From: Adiantum capillus-veneris
Taxonomy: Eukaryota > Streptophyta > Polypodiopsida > Polypodiales > Pteridaceae
Direction of reading: 5' to 3'
NCBI GenBank assembly: GCA_014529385.2
Contig: CM043967.1
Span: forward strand, 86,160,278 to 86,224,277
Length of the DNA stretch: 64,000 nucleotides
Positions 33,885-44,366 of this stretch are shown piece by piece. A model generated the notes under the pieces. That model was not told where the DNA came from, did no database searches, and saw nothing but the letters and a program-made list of their open reading frames with translations. A program made the translations under genes and the position numbers. The stretch's first letter is position 1, and the number at the start of each line of letters is the position of its first letter.

Positions 33885-34194
33885 GAAGAGGCTTATTCGT
33901 ATTATGTGAAAATTCTTTAAGAATGCCCAAATGATGAAGAATTTGAGAGCACTAAAGCAACATATTAGAACTGTCAGAACCAAGTACAATAAACCACATA
34001 CACAAATCTAAACAACCAAAAACTACAAAAAAGCATCTCTTGAAAGATGGTAAAGTTTACCGTGGTAAGCTAAATGGAGAGAGGATGAAACAACACTGAA
34101 AGATAAGATGTTCTACTAAAACCACACTCTACAAAAACTCTCTCTCTCTCTCTCTCTAGATATATCCATATATATGCATACCTACACACACACA
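33391..34194. other. microsatellite-rich spacer
   Basis: AG tracts lie at about 33,389-33,424 and 33,703-33,723, an AT tract just before the latter, and CT tracts at about 33,845-33,880 and 34,139-34,158. No gene is seen. Confidence 0.6.
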
Positions 34195-34622
34195 CACATA
34201 TAAATGAAGGGTAAAACTGCAAGAATGAAAAGCCTTTTGACAATGAAAAGTCAAAACACTTACTTTGTTTTCTTTGCCAAAAGAATTTCTACTCTACATA
34301 GGGTAAATGTATCACTTTAAATGTGCCTCATAGAAAAAAGGTAAATTTGAAAGGGGTTTTCCTCCACAATGCAAAGTTGACTTTTGACAATATAATTGGA
34401 TTTTGTTTTCAAAGGGATTTTTTCAAGACCAATATTGATATTATTTTAACAAATTGCATAATTTTATATTTTAAAATTTTAAACATTATTCTAAAGAGAC
34501 ACTCCTATATTCTTTCTTAAAGTTCTTAAAAATTGACACCTCTAGGTGTTACGAGCATTTGTGCTACCCCCCTCCTCTCCCCCACTGAATTGTTGATTGT
34601 TGCGATGAGTGTGTGTACGTAC

Positions 34623-34676
<54 letters not shown>

Positions 34677-34790
34677 TTAAGGAAAACTCAAACGTTGAGT
34701 ATCTTTCTAACAAATAAAAGGGGACTTGCTTGCTTATGGAAAAGTTGAGCCATCCACATGCCAACTCGAAATGTAGCTCAAGTTTGTAAG

Positions 34791-34833
<43 letters not shown>

Positions 34834-34965
34834 GGTAAAGAGAGGAGGTTTGTGGAAAATCCATTGTCAGTTTTGACAAGAGTGCATTTGATTGTATGAA
34901 TTGTCTTGTAAGATCATGGCTAAGCTACTATCAATGTAGGTGCATCAATGTGTGTGTGTGTAGCA
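34195..34965. repeat. long dispersed repeat, copy B
   Basis: This is the direct-repeat partner of 31660-32480, about 2.5 kb away. It contains (AG)n at about 34,624-34,674 and 34,795-34,832. The pair could be two copies of one repeat family or the ends of a larger unit; no internal transposon gene supports the second idea. Confidence 0.8.
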
Positions 34966-35853
34966 GTTATAAATAGATACATATACGCAAACGATCACTA
35001 CATGTTCATAGACCAATAATTCTAGACAAATACAATGGATTTGTACAATAATTTATTTGCTGTTGAGAATAAATTTTGTACAAGGCAGCGATGAAAACAA
35101 AGTATAACATGGGAGAAAGTAATCCCTAAGTTTGGAGTGATGCTGCTTCTAGGTAAAAGATAAGCCTCATGTCCACAACCACATAGAACAGTATGTTTTT
35201 ATCAAAGAAGATATCCCTCACCTGCACCCATAGTAAACAAGAAAACGCTCAGTTAGCAAATATTACCGTGTATAGGTGATGCATGGGCATCCCAGTTGTC
35301 ATCCATGTCACAATGAAAAAAACAACAGTTCTCAACGTGTATTTTTTGAGAAAAAAATAAGAGTTTTTTTAATAAATATATAACCCCTTTTTACAAATCT
35401 TGTTTTTTAAGCCAAGTTCTTACTATAAAATAGTCCTTGGTTTTTAGCAAATCTTTCATAGAGAGTGAATAATAAATGCTACCATTTATCAAAACGGTTC
35501 CAGATTTTTCAAAACATTCCGCTGCCTATCATAAGTTTAAAGTCTTAAAAGAGGTTATCTCATTCAAAACTATGTTTATATATTTCTGAATTAGTCTTTA
35601 AACAGATCGAGAATTTTTTAACCCATAGGAGCAAGCACAAGTTAGCTCGATACATACACCCTATAGTAGGCATCAGTTTTTAACAGCTATTCTATTTCAA
35701 AAAACCTCTGAAGTGATAGAGGAAGGTCGATTACACATGATCAAAGTCAAACCCAGATTTCATTACAATCACAGAGCCTAAAGGCCTTTGTAGAATTTCA
35801 AACAAAATATTCTATGGTGATATCTTTAATGAAAAACAACACAATAAGGTACA
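34966..35853. other. AT-rich spacer left of G2
   Basis: There is no gene. The last bases before the G2 LTR are gtaca (35849-35853), the candidate target-site copy. Confidence 0.5.
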
Positions 35854-36361
35854 TGTTGGACGGATACGCCGCGACGGACGTCAGCACATCAAGAACTCAC
35901 CTAACAAGATTTGTTAGCTAAGGACGAAGCTCGACCCACAGGCACGTGGAAGCAAGCATAGGGTGTCAACCTACACACCGACTCCTAACCAATTCCTACA
36001 GAGGTCTCTACCCAATGTCGAAGCTACAGCCTTCGGGAGTGCATAAGAGGAAACTTCCTACAACACTTTCTAGAGCCGAATACCCATCAAACAATCTCGA
36101 AACACCACAGAACTTGAAGGAGACCCTACTAACACCAATAGGACGCTCTCCCTAAGGTCTATGAACCAAAATCCCAACCCAAAACACCTGGTGCAAAATC
36201 ACGTAGGATGTCTGGCCGAAATTTGCAGATCTTCGTTTCCAAAAACTAAAGTTCCTAATGTATAGCTCTACTCAATGCGAACACGTGGATATGGTGCAAT
36301 GCAAAATCGGACAACGTATGCTCACCGAATCACCAAATGAAGCTCGTAGATGGAGCTCGTA
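35854..36361 (-). repeat. G2 3' LTR, truncated
   Basis: It matches 58351-58858 with roughly 25-30 substitutions and two small indels by eye. It stops at the word gagctcg and passes directly into the extra ORF. The missing part is the outer ~415 bp (the U3 promoter end), together with the polypurine tract. A palindrome half-site lies at 36201-36213. Confidence 0.85.
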
Positions 36362-38915
36362 GATAGAGGTTCCTACAAGGATTTCCTCTTGCATGGGTGT
36401 GTCCACAGGATCCGCCACATTCTCTAAGTCTATTCCTTCCATGGCTACTGGCCCTGTGCTTAATTGCTCTTCTGCCTGCTGGCCTCTCAGCTCTTCTAAT
36501 TGCTTTTGGAATGTATGCTTTTCCGCTTCAGCTTGCTCTCCCATATTCACAAGGAGGTCGTTCAAGTCGGCATTTATCTTCTCCGCCTCCTCGAGCTTTC
36601 TCTTGATAGTTTCTAGCTCATCTTGCATTGCCTTGTGCTCTTCTTCCATGCGGGTTTGCATGACCATTGACCCTTCTACCATCATCAGCCTTTGCTTCTT
36701 CTCTAAGGTCAACTCCTTCTGGAGCTCTTTCATTTGTTCTTCATAAATCTGACTCTCTGAAGTGGTGTGAGTCGAGCTAGTAGCTCTGACTGTGGCAGGA
36801 GATGCCCGTAGCCGTTGGATGGTTTGATCTTTAACTTTAAGCTGGTCCTTGAGCTCAATGACCTCATCCTGGCTAGCCTCCTGCTCTATTTCTGCCTTCT
36901 CTTTGGCATTCCGCATTGCTTCCACTTCCTTGGACTCTTCAACAAGTTGTAGGGTTAGGTTATCCCCTTCCCTCTCTGCATCTGTCAATGACTTGTTGAG
37001 TTTTCTATATTCTTCTTTGGCTCCTTGCAATCTTTGAGCTGCCGCCTGATTCTCTCTTTCCATCTCTTGGCATCTTTGCAATGCCTTTGCCAAACTGGCT
37101 TGCAGCTCTACTTCTCTCTCTATATGCCTTTGGTTTTGTTTGTGTAGAGTGTCGAGTCTCGACTTGATTTTCACTTCAGTGGCTTTGAGATTAGCCATTT
37201 CACTTTCTGTGGCCAATGATTGTGCCCTTAGCCCGGTTAGCTTGGTCATCACCACATCCCAATCATTGGTGGGTGGGTGCCGGTCCACTGTATCAGTGGC
37301 CATCTCTTTTAGCTCCACTAACCGTAGGCTCTGCATTTGCTCTTTGGGCCTTGTGCTTGCCAAGTCAAATGCGCTTGTGGCTGCCTCTTCTTTTGAATAT
37401 CCAGCAGCTAGTAGATCTAGAAATGTGTTATACCTTGCTTCATTTGGCTCTGGCTGCTCACTTTTGGGCTTAGCTTCTTCTTTTTGCTCTTGCTCTTGGC
37501 TCTGTTCTTGCCCTGAATCTTCTTGATGTTTAGATTTGTCTAGCTCCTCCTTTTGTTGAGTTTGTGGAGGGCTACGAGGAGGTGGTGATGGTGGTGGGCT
37601 GGACTTCGGGCTGGACGGTGGAGTTGCTGACTTTTTCTTGAAATCCCTGTCCGCCTTTGTCTTCCTCTCTCTCTCTCTCTTGGCCTTCCTGCTCTTCTAG
37701 CAGTTGCCGTCGGACTTCCCCCACTTTTGCTTCTGTAAATGGTACATGTGGGATATTTTCCGCTGTGGCATCCAGAATCTCAAAATTCTTAATATAGTCT
37801 TCAAATCTGTCTATGTGCACCCTTCGGGATGATCCCGACATTGCTTCTAGTGACGGCTTCAGTAGCTCGCTCAAATCCCCTTTGAGGGCTCTTTCAGCTC
37901 TGAAACTTTCCATTAGCCACTCTAGTTGTGCCACTTTCTGTGATTTCGTCTCTTTGACCGGCACTTGGACACTCTCTTTCTTTCCTTTCTTCAACTCCGG
38001 CTGCTCCTCTTGCACGGTCTCTAACCGGCGTTTCAACCTTGTGGCAACCCTTGGTGCTTTGGGCTGTTCCTCTTCCTTATCTTCTTTGAGACTTAGCCAG
38101 TCATTTTGTGACGGAGGTTCAGGCCATCTTCCCTTGGCGTGTAATGCCCCATAAACCACTTTCGTGATTAACTCGCCCGGCACAATGTAGGTGGGGTTCT
38201 TGTTGCCCATCTTCACCAGATTGTCATGTACATAAGTTGCATAGTTGATTACCTTTGGCTTGCTCTTCTGCATTGCCCAGGTGAAGGTTGTGGCAATTGC
38301 TCCAGACGGCATTCTGTACTTTTGTGGCCGCTTTGTACACATATGGAAGTACTAGTTGTACAACTTACTCATGATTGCCACTTTAGGGTTGGCAATATCT
38401 TCAAAGGTGTAGTTGCCTTTCTTTTTTATGTACACATTTACTTCTTCTCTTCTTTTGGTTACACTATCCCCTTTGTTGGAGAAGTCTAGTGCTGCTGCCA
38501 CCACTCTCTCTGTGATTTCAATCACAGTGTCTGGCTTGCCCTGCAGATCCGTAACTCTGGCCACTCCATCTTCTTTGATTGTAGTCACAAACTCCCATAC
38601 TCTTTTTATGTCAATTCCGGCTGGCACAACTTCAAAATAATTGTGGAGATCTATCTTCTCCAGGTACTCTGTCATCTTGCTTCTGACAAACTCATTGAGC
38701 TCCCGCGGTAGCATGGGTAGCTCTATTACATTTCCTTCGGTGTCTTTGAACATGCCTTGGTAGATCTTCAGATCATTTGACTCTAGCAAGTCCTCTTGGA
38801 TCCACGTGCTGGTTGGCTTTAGTGTTCCTTCTAGGATGACAAAGGGCTCTACTTCTTCCAAATAATCTTTTATGGTCATCCTCTTCTTCTTTGCCGGTGA
38901 CTTTGCGGCTGCCAT
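36272..38915 (-). pseudogene. G2 extra ORF in env position (globular + coiled coil)
   Basis: It starts at ATG 38915 (MAAAKSPAKKKRMTIKDYLE). A single TAG (38352-38354) and a frameshift at a GA tract near 37,668-37,681 interrupt an otherwise continuous frame of about 880 codons. The N-terminal 300 residues look globular (for example LPRELNEFVRSKMTEYLEK, IATTFTWAMQKSKPKVINYA). A Pro/Gln/Glu-rich linker follows, then a short helix FLDLLAAGYSKEEAATSAFD, which recalls a UBA-like turn. The last 230 residues are a strong coiled coil with Glu/Lys/Leu heptads (36,400-37,250). No signal peptide or membrane segment is seen, so it is not a classical envelope. The 3' end is lost in the LTR-junction deletion. 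The function is unknown. Confidence 0.65.
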
Positions 38916-41826
38916 AGATCCTGTTGCACTCAGTAGTCCAACGTTAGCGTTTTTTCCATATCAGCTGAGAAACTGAGCTTTAACTATCCAAATGACTTGA
39001 AAATTGAAAATAAAACTTAAAAGGAACTTGGGCAACTGTGCATGTGCTCACAGTACAATTCTGGCCAAAAATTTTCATTTAGACATCCTACGCGTAGGAT
39101 GTCTTTTTCATCAGATTTTGGTGATACTTGGCAGGCTGGTCGCCCTTGGCTTGTGCAACATGGCTATGTGATTGGAATTGGGTTTGGGCATTAAAAAGTG
39201 CATTTTTGGGCAAATTCAGGCTTTAGGCTCACAAATTGGATAGGATGTCCACAACAGGTGGCAAATGATATCCAAATGGGTTGAAAATTGATATATGGGC
39301 TCCTTGCACCATGGTAATGGATCTCATGATGTCACTTTTTGCACAGAAGGTCAATTTTAAGCTGGAGCCATCCTACGCGTAGGATGTCTTTTTCATCAAA
39401 ATTGCCTGGGATTTGTTCTGTGGGTAGCTCTTGGTATGTGGAACATGGCCATGCTCTTGGATTTTGATTTGGACAAGATTTGGTGTTGGTAAGACCCTGT
39501 GTAGTGTTTTTGGGCTCAAAAAGTGCATCTTGGAGATGTTGGGGGTCAAAAATGATTAAAATGGCCTCAAACTTGATATATGAGCTCTTGAAGATAAAAT
39601 GAATAGATCTGGAATGGAAAAACATCCTCTGTAGGCCAAAAATGCCAAATAGACATTCTACGCGTAGGATGTTTACTTCATCATTTTTTGCAGGTGACCA
39701 CACAGATTGGTTGGCAATGTGCTCATGAATGTGTCGTGCAAGTTTCATGTGATTTGGACAAGTTTTGGTAGGTCTATGGCCCATTATTGCCTCTATGCCC
39801 TAACTTTGCGTTTTTTGGTGCATATGAGGTCAATTTTGGTCCAAATGTGATGAAACTTGTTGGCTAGCATGTAAAGACTATTCAGAAAATGTGTGTGATG
39901 AGAGATGTTGGGTTTTGTGCCCAAAAATGGCCTTGAGACATCCTACGTGTAGGATGTCTCCTGATGATTTTTTTATGGAAACTACTAAATGGTGCTTGCC
40001 CTTAGTCCCCCTGAGTCCCTTTTAAGCCTAATTTCAACAAAAAAGTCAAATGAATAGAAAGTAACTCCCTGTGTGGATTTCAGAGCCTCCGAATCGTTTT
40101 CTGACTTTTGGAGTGCTTTTCGGCGACGAAATTTCTTGATGTTGGTCTCCATAGCTTCCCGATCCCTTGGGGATCCTTGCCGTATGGTTTTTGTCGACTT
40201 TGGCTTCACTGGAGCTTCGTTTGGCAATTTGTCTCTCTAGAAGCACCCGTGGTTGCGTTTACGTGTCGTCGATGACTTGTGGTGGTCTACCACCATAGGA
40301 CTTAGTTGTTGATGGTCTAGGAAAGCCGCTCGTGAAGTTTGGTGGCAAACGAACATGCGGTTTGGCCGCAAGAGCTATTTGACGCTTTGTGTCTGATGCC
40401 GTTTCTGAAGTTTAGTGCTGCTTTGGGTCACATTTTGGTCATGTGGGCTACATAGACTTGTCGAGCATGTCGAGATGCTCCTACCCATGAATTTTGGTAG
40501 CATTTGGGCGCCTTTCCGCCGCCGATTTCCCATTTGGTGGCCTCTTGCGGGGCTCTAGGAATTAGGGCTTTTTCCGATGGTTTTCTACTGCCTTTGGAAA
40601 TCCAAGACTGGTGTCCTATGCTAGGGTAAGCTGCCGATGAAGTATCGTTGCTTTTGGGTTAGACGTTAGGTGGCCACTTCTACTTGTAGGTCTCTACTGC
40701 CCGCTTTCTGTGTGAACCCTATGCTAGTTTTCGCGACAGAACGACAAACATGCGCGAAAAGCTCAAGGTGGTGAGCCTACCTCTCATGTATGCAGCCCGT
40801 CCGGTAGTCGTGCGCGTCGTAGAAGCTGCTAGAAGTTCCGTTCGCTCTAGGTGGCAGGAGCTCTCTCTCAAAGGTCAATAGTGGAAATGAGCTAAAAATG
40901 AAGTGAAAATTTCTTATAATGGGGTTCCCCGAACCACTTTTCATGAAATTTGACATGTGCTCCTAACTTCTTGCAAGATGCGGTTTAGGCTCAAAAATTT
41001 CTTGATTTGGACTCCATTTGTGCAGTTTCCAAGAAATTTGACGTTTCGGTCAAAATCTAGCCAAAACACGCTTTCCGCTCCAGTCGCATAATTGCACCCC
41101 CACTGTACCATAGGTTGTCCTATAGTCACTGATCATCCCCATATTTTTTTTTTCATTACGATCGTTTTTCACCTGCTTTTTGTATTTTTGAAGTTTTTCT
41201 ACCGAAAATTAGCAAAATTAAAAGGAAAATAGCAAATCAAACCCAGAAAATCTCCAAAAATCATAATAAATCAAAAACATCACCGCAAAATATTATATAG
41301 AGTCACATGTAATTTTTATGGCCGGATTTCTCCGTTTTACCAATATTTTGCCTGAAAAATGGCTATTTTTACTTATATACACACACACCTAGGGGGTTGA
41401 TTTGGCGTTTGGCCCCATATACTTGTAGATTCATGCTGTTTAAGGGCATATGTACTTGGGTTAGTCCTGAAAATTTCACAATCAAACAACAACCCTTAAA
41501 AATAGTCGAAAAACATGCTCTTTTTTGCTCTTTCTGTCATTGGGTTTGCATTTGAGAATGCCTCCCCCCCTCCTAGCCGGAGTCCTCCCGGACGACAAGG
41601 TATCTCCTTAGAGTATGTGCCGTGCATGGGTTGAAAAAATTGTGCTTATGCTTGGCTGTGTAATGTGGCCCTATTTTATGCATACTCGATCAATGCATGG
41701 AAAAATTAATGCTGTGCAAGAGAAGGGTATAAGCAAGATGCTTATTGGCATTCCCCGTCAAGGTTTCTTGTTTTCTTTGCAAGTAAAAGCTGTAACTTTA
41801 CTGCTCTTTGTTTGATTGTCTTTCTT
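38916..41826. other. G2 3' non-coding zone
   Basis: No ORF of substance. The left third holds the ~285-bp tandem units with palindromes (39081-39959). The rest, 40,000-41,826, has no recognised feature; it is AT-rich near 41,140-41,540 and has a short CA run at about 41,383-41,390. Confidence 0.6.
39081..39959. repeat. four palindromes at ~285-bp spacing, array 1
   Basis: The full site is the half AGACATCCTACG followed by its own reverse complement, 24 nt, with an ACGCGT centre. Sites lie at 39081-39104 (perfect), 39369-39386 (18-bp core perfect), 39651-39674 (two changes) and 39936-39959 (one change). Start-to-start steps are 288, 282 and 285 bp. Between sites the units are still alignable (catca after the site; gatttggacaag about 90 bp on) but heavily diverged. 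The palindrome is therefore the best-conserved part of each unit. Confidence 0.9.
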
Positions 41827-42961
41827 TCAAAAGTCGCTTGCTTTGCCGCTACAGCCATAGTTGTCCTTGAAGAGAATGGGCTTGGCCGAAATGGCCGTAG
41901 TCCTTATCTCTTTTGCTTTCCAGGTGTAGCTCGTCTTTGCCGGTCTTTGTAGGTTTATTTCTACTGCCTTGGTTGCCATTGTTTTGTTGTTGATGGGCAT
42001 CCACATAAGTCGGTTTGTTGGTTTCATATGTAGTTGTTTGCCTTCCGATGTTGCTTGTACTAAAGGGAGTTCTTTTGCTTCGATTTCGGAATCCAAATGC
42101 GAGTCGCATTTGAGTTGTCGCTGAGCATTTTCTTTGGGATCCATATCTGTTTTATTCCCTTGGTTTTTTGTGGAACTATTTGCTTTGGTTGAATTCCTCT
42201 GTTGTATTGTGGTTTGTTTGCCAAGTCATTTCTATCCTTCCGCACCCATACTTGTTTTTCGTGTGTTGGTAACCTTGATGTTTTCACTGCGGTTGGTGAC
42301 TTCTTATGCCTGTAGTGAACATGGTTGGCAGTTTCCTGTTTGTTAGCCTTGGGTATCATGTTGTCCTTTAGTGGCACCCTTCCTTTTGGTGCTTTATCCA
42401 GTGATTGAATCGGCAGTTGATTATTCCGGGGTTGCTGAGCAAAGGCTACCACCTGTTGTTTTTGTGCATGCTGAATCTTGACTGCATTTGCATTCCAATC
42501 TATCTGCACATTGTACTCTTTTTGCCAAGGTTGTCCCAACAACATGGGGTGTTGTGTGCTTTCATCCTTGACCACATAAAACTTGTGTGGGTAAATATAT
42601 TGATGTACCCTACATGAAATGTAGTCCAGCTCAATGTTTTCAGTGAATGTGATGTACTACTTTCCAACACTTGTGGAGTAAGATGAAGTTGACATGTGGG
42701 CTTGAGATGATTGCATAATCTGTAAGAGATCAAATTTGCTTGAGCTCCAGAATCAAGCAATGCCGTCGATTCAACTTGATTGCTACCCACTGTGACTGCA
42801 ATTATTGGCTCCACTGTGTCTTCATCAAAATTTGTTAGTCGAATGGCATTGATTCGCGATGGTGATCCACATTTTTGTTGTTGTCGTAGAAGCTTTCTTT
42901 TTGCAATGCGTTCTTTTGCTTCTGCTTGAGATTTTTCTCGTACCCTATGTTTCTCCTCCCT
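41827..42961 (-). pseudogene. G2 second retropepsin and W-[VI]-P-K tail
   Basis: The frame continues from the integrase C-terminus after one TGA (42962-42964). A Lys/Arg/Gln-rich helix (REKSQAEAKERIAKRK) comes first, then a protease-like domain. Its active-site loop TALLDSGAQANLISYRLC has the catalytic D-S-G at about 42,754-42,746. After a frameshift near 42,640 it ends with the landmark MLLGQPWQKEYNVQIDW (42,545-42,495). The tail holds VWVRK, IWIPK (twice) and a weaker MWMPI. It differs from protease 1 of the same element (LDSGAGVAIATK) in sequence and position. In known gypsy elements the protease lies before RT; a second one after integrase is unusual. Decayed, but the domain is recognisable. 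Confidence 0.7.
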
Positions 42962-44044
42962 TCATTGTTCTTGATGGATTTGTTGAAGCATATCCTGTGT
43001 TGGTGGTAAATGATATTTCTTCAATCGATACCCATTAATCCAATTTGGCATTTCTTCACCTGCTAATGTAGCAAGCTTGACAGCTCCGCTTTGTGATAGG
43101 TCACTAATCACAAAGGGTCTCATCCCTCGCTTTTTAAGTTTCTTGGCATGTTGCATCAAGGTATAAACAAGTACATAATCCCCAGTTTTGAACTCTTTCG
43201 TGCGCACATGCTTGTCAAAAAACTCCTTTTGTCTTCTCTTTTTAGCATAGATCGAAGCTACAGCTCTCAAGCGGAGTTCATCTAGCTTTTCAAGATCATC
43301 TATTCTTGAAGAGAGCTCATGCCCTGTCCATTCTAAGCGTTTTGCTACTCGTAGAGTTGGGATTAAAAACTCTATGGGTAATATAGCATTTAGGCCAAAA
43401 CACCATGTTATACGGTGTCATTCCTATCGATGTTTTGTAAGCTACCTTGTATGCCCATAGTGTTGCGTGTAGGTGTTGATCCCAATCTGTTCTTGACTTG
43501 ATACAATTTTAGTGAGAACCGTGCATAGTGTTTTATTTGTGGCCTCAGCTTGCCCATTTGCCTATGGATGATATGGAGCAGATTTTCTATGTATGACCAT
43601 GAATTCTTCTAGCAGATATTCAATGACTTCATTAAGAAAATGTGTTCCTCGATCATCGACAATTTCTATTGGTAAACCATATCGTACAAAGACATTCTCA
43701 TGCAAAAATTGTGCAGTGGTTCGTGCATCTGCTTTTTGTGTTGCCTTGGCTTCTGCCCATTTCGTGAGATAGTCTATAGCCACAATGGTATATTGGGTAT
43801 GGGTTCGATATGTAGGGGGTGAAATAGGTCTCACAAAATCAATGCCCTATTTTGCAAATTCCCTTGCTCCCATCATTGGCCGTAGTGGCATCTCATCTCT
43901 CTTTATCGGCACCTTGGTGCGTTGACAAGCGTCACAACGCTTTACAAACTCGTCAGCATCCATATGTAATGTAGGCCACCATATTCCTGCGATTAAGAGA
44001 ATTTTTGTCGTCTTATCGCCTGAAAAATAGCCTCCACTTATTCC
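42962..44044 (-). pseudogene. G2 integrase, core and C-terminal part
   Basis: After the C3 insertion the zinc-domain rest reads HMDADEFVKRCDACQRTKVP. The core has VAIDYLTKWAEAKATQK (first Asp), EIVDDRGTHFLNEVIEYL (second Asp) and, past a TAG, ANGQAEATNKTL (Glu). The C-terminal domain (RTKEFKTGDYVLVYTLMQHA) lacks a chromodomain. Two stops are clear point changes: FAK*GIDF for the expected W, and YHP*ANGQ for the expected Q. The frame between 43,271 and 43,560 is shifted. Confidence 0.8.
44040..44044. repeat. C3 target-site duplication (left)
   Basis: The five bases attcc directly precede the left C3 LTR and recur at 49280-49284 directly after the right LTR. Removing one copy with C3 restores the G2 integrase frame at its zinc-binding domain. 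Confidence 0.95.
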
Positions 44045-44366
44045 TGTAAAGAATGAGGATGCAAGAGAGCTACACAAGACAAGCACAAAGCACACAGAGA
44101 TGGAAAGCTTCTTCTTCTTCTTCTCAGAAAAGAGAGTACAAAATGACTAAGTGCTAAAGCTGAAAAGTAGCACATATGTACATGCGGTCACTAAGTGTGA
44201 ACTCGCTAGAAGCGTACTAGGCTGGCACTATAAGTGTAGTCTAGCTGTAGAATCACTGGTAGAGATCCTCCGTGTCGGTCACCTAACGCGCCAGTGAGTA
44301 AATGCCGTAAGCGGCCAAGACCCGTAGTGGATGCCAGCTCAAGGTGTAGAGCTCGACATCTCAACA
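44045..44366 (-). repeat. C3 left LTR (3' in element sense)
   Basis: The plus strand starts TGTAAAGAATGAGG and ends GACATCTCAACA. It is 322 bp long. The pol frame ends inside it, using its last codons for V-E-M-S-S-S-T-P. Confidence 0.97.

Noticed and set aside
31660-34965. The direct-repeat pair considered as LTRs of one element
   Set aside because: No primer site, polypurine tract or element gene lies between them in a matching arrangement, and the terminal TG...CA ends are not evident.
36272-38915. Considered as a retroviral envelope gene
   Set aside because: No signal peptide, membrane segment or Cys-rich ectodomain is seen; a coiled coil and globular domain in the env position are not enough.
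39081-39959. Regularly spaced palindromes considered as a CRISPR array
   Set aside because: The spacing is about 285 bp, the intervals are diverged copies of one another and not unique spacers, and no cas gene is present in this plant-type DNA.
42962-42964. TGA between integrase and second protease taken as programmed readthrough
   Set aside because: Possible, but other stops and shifts in the same element are clearly mutations, so this one cannot be singled out.
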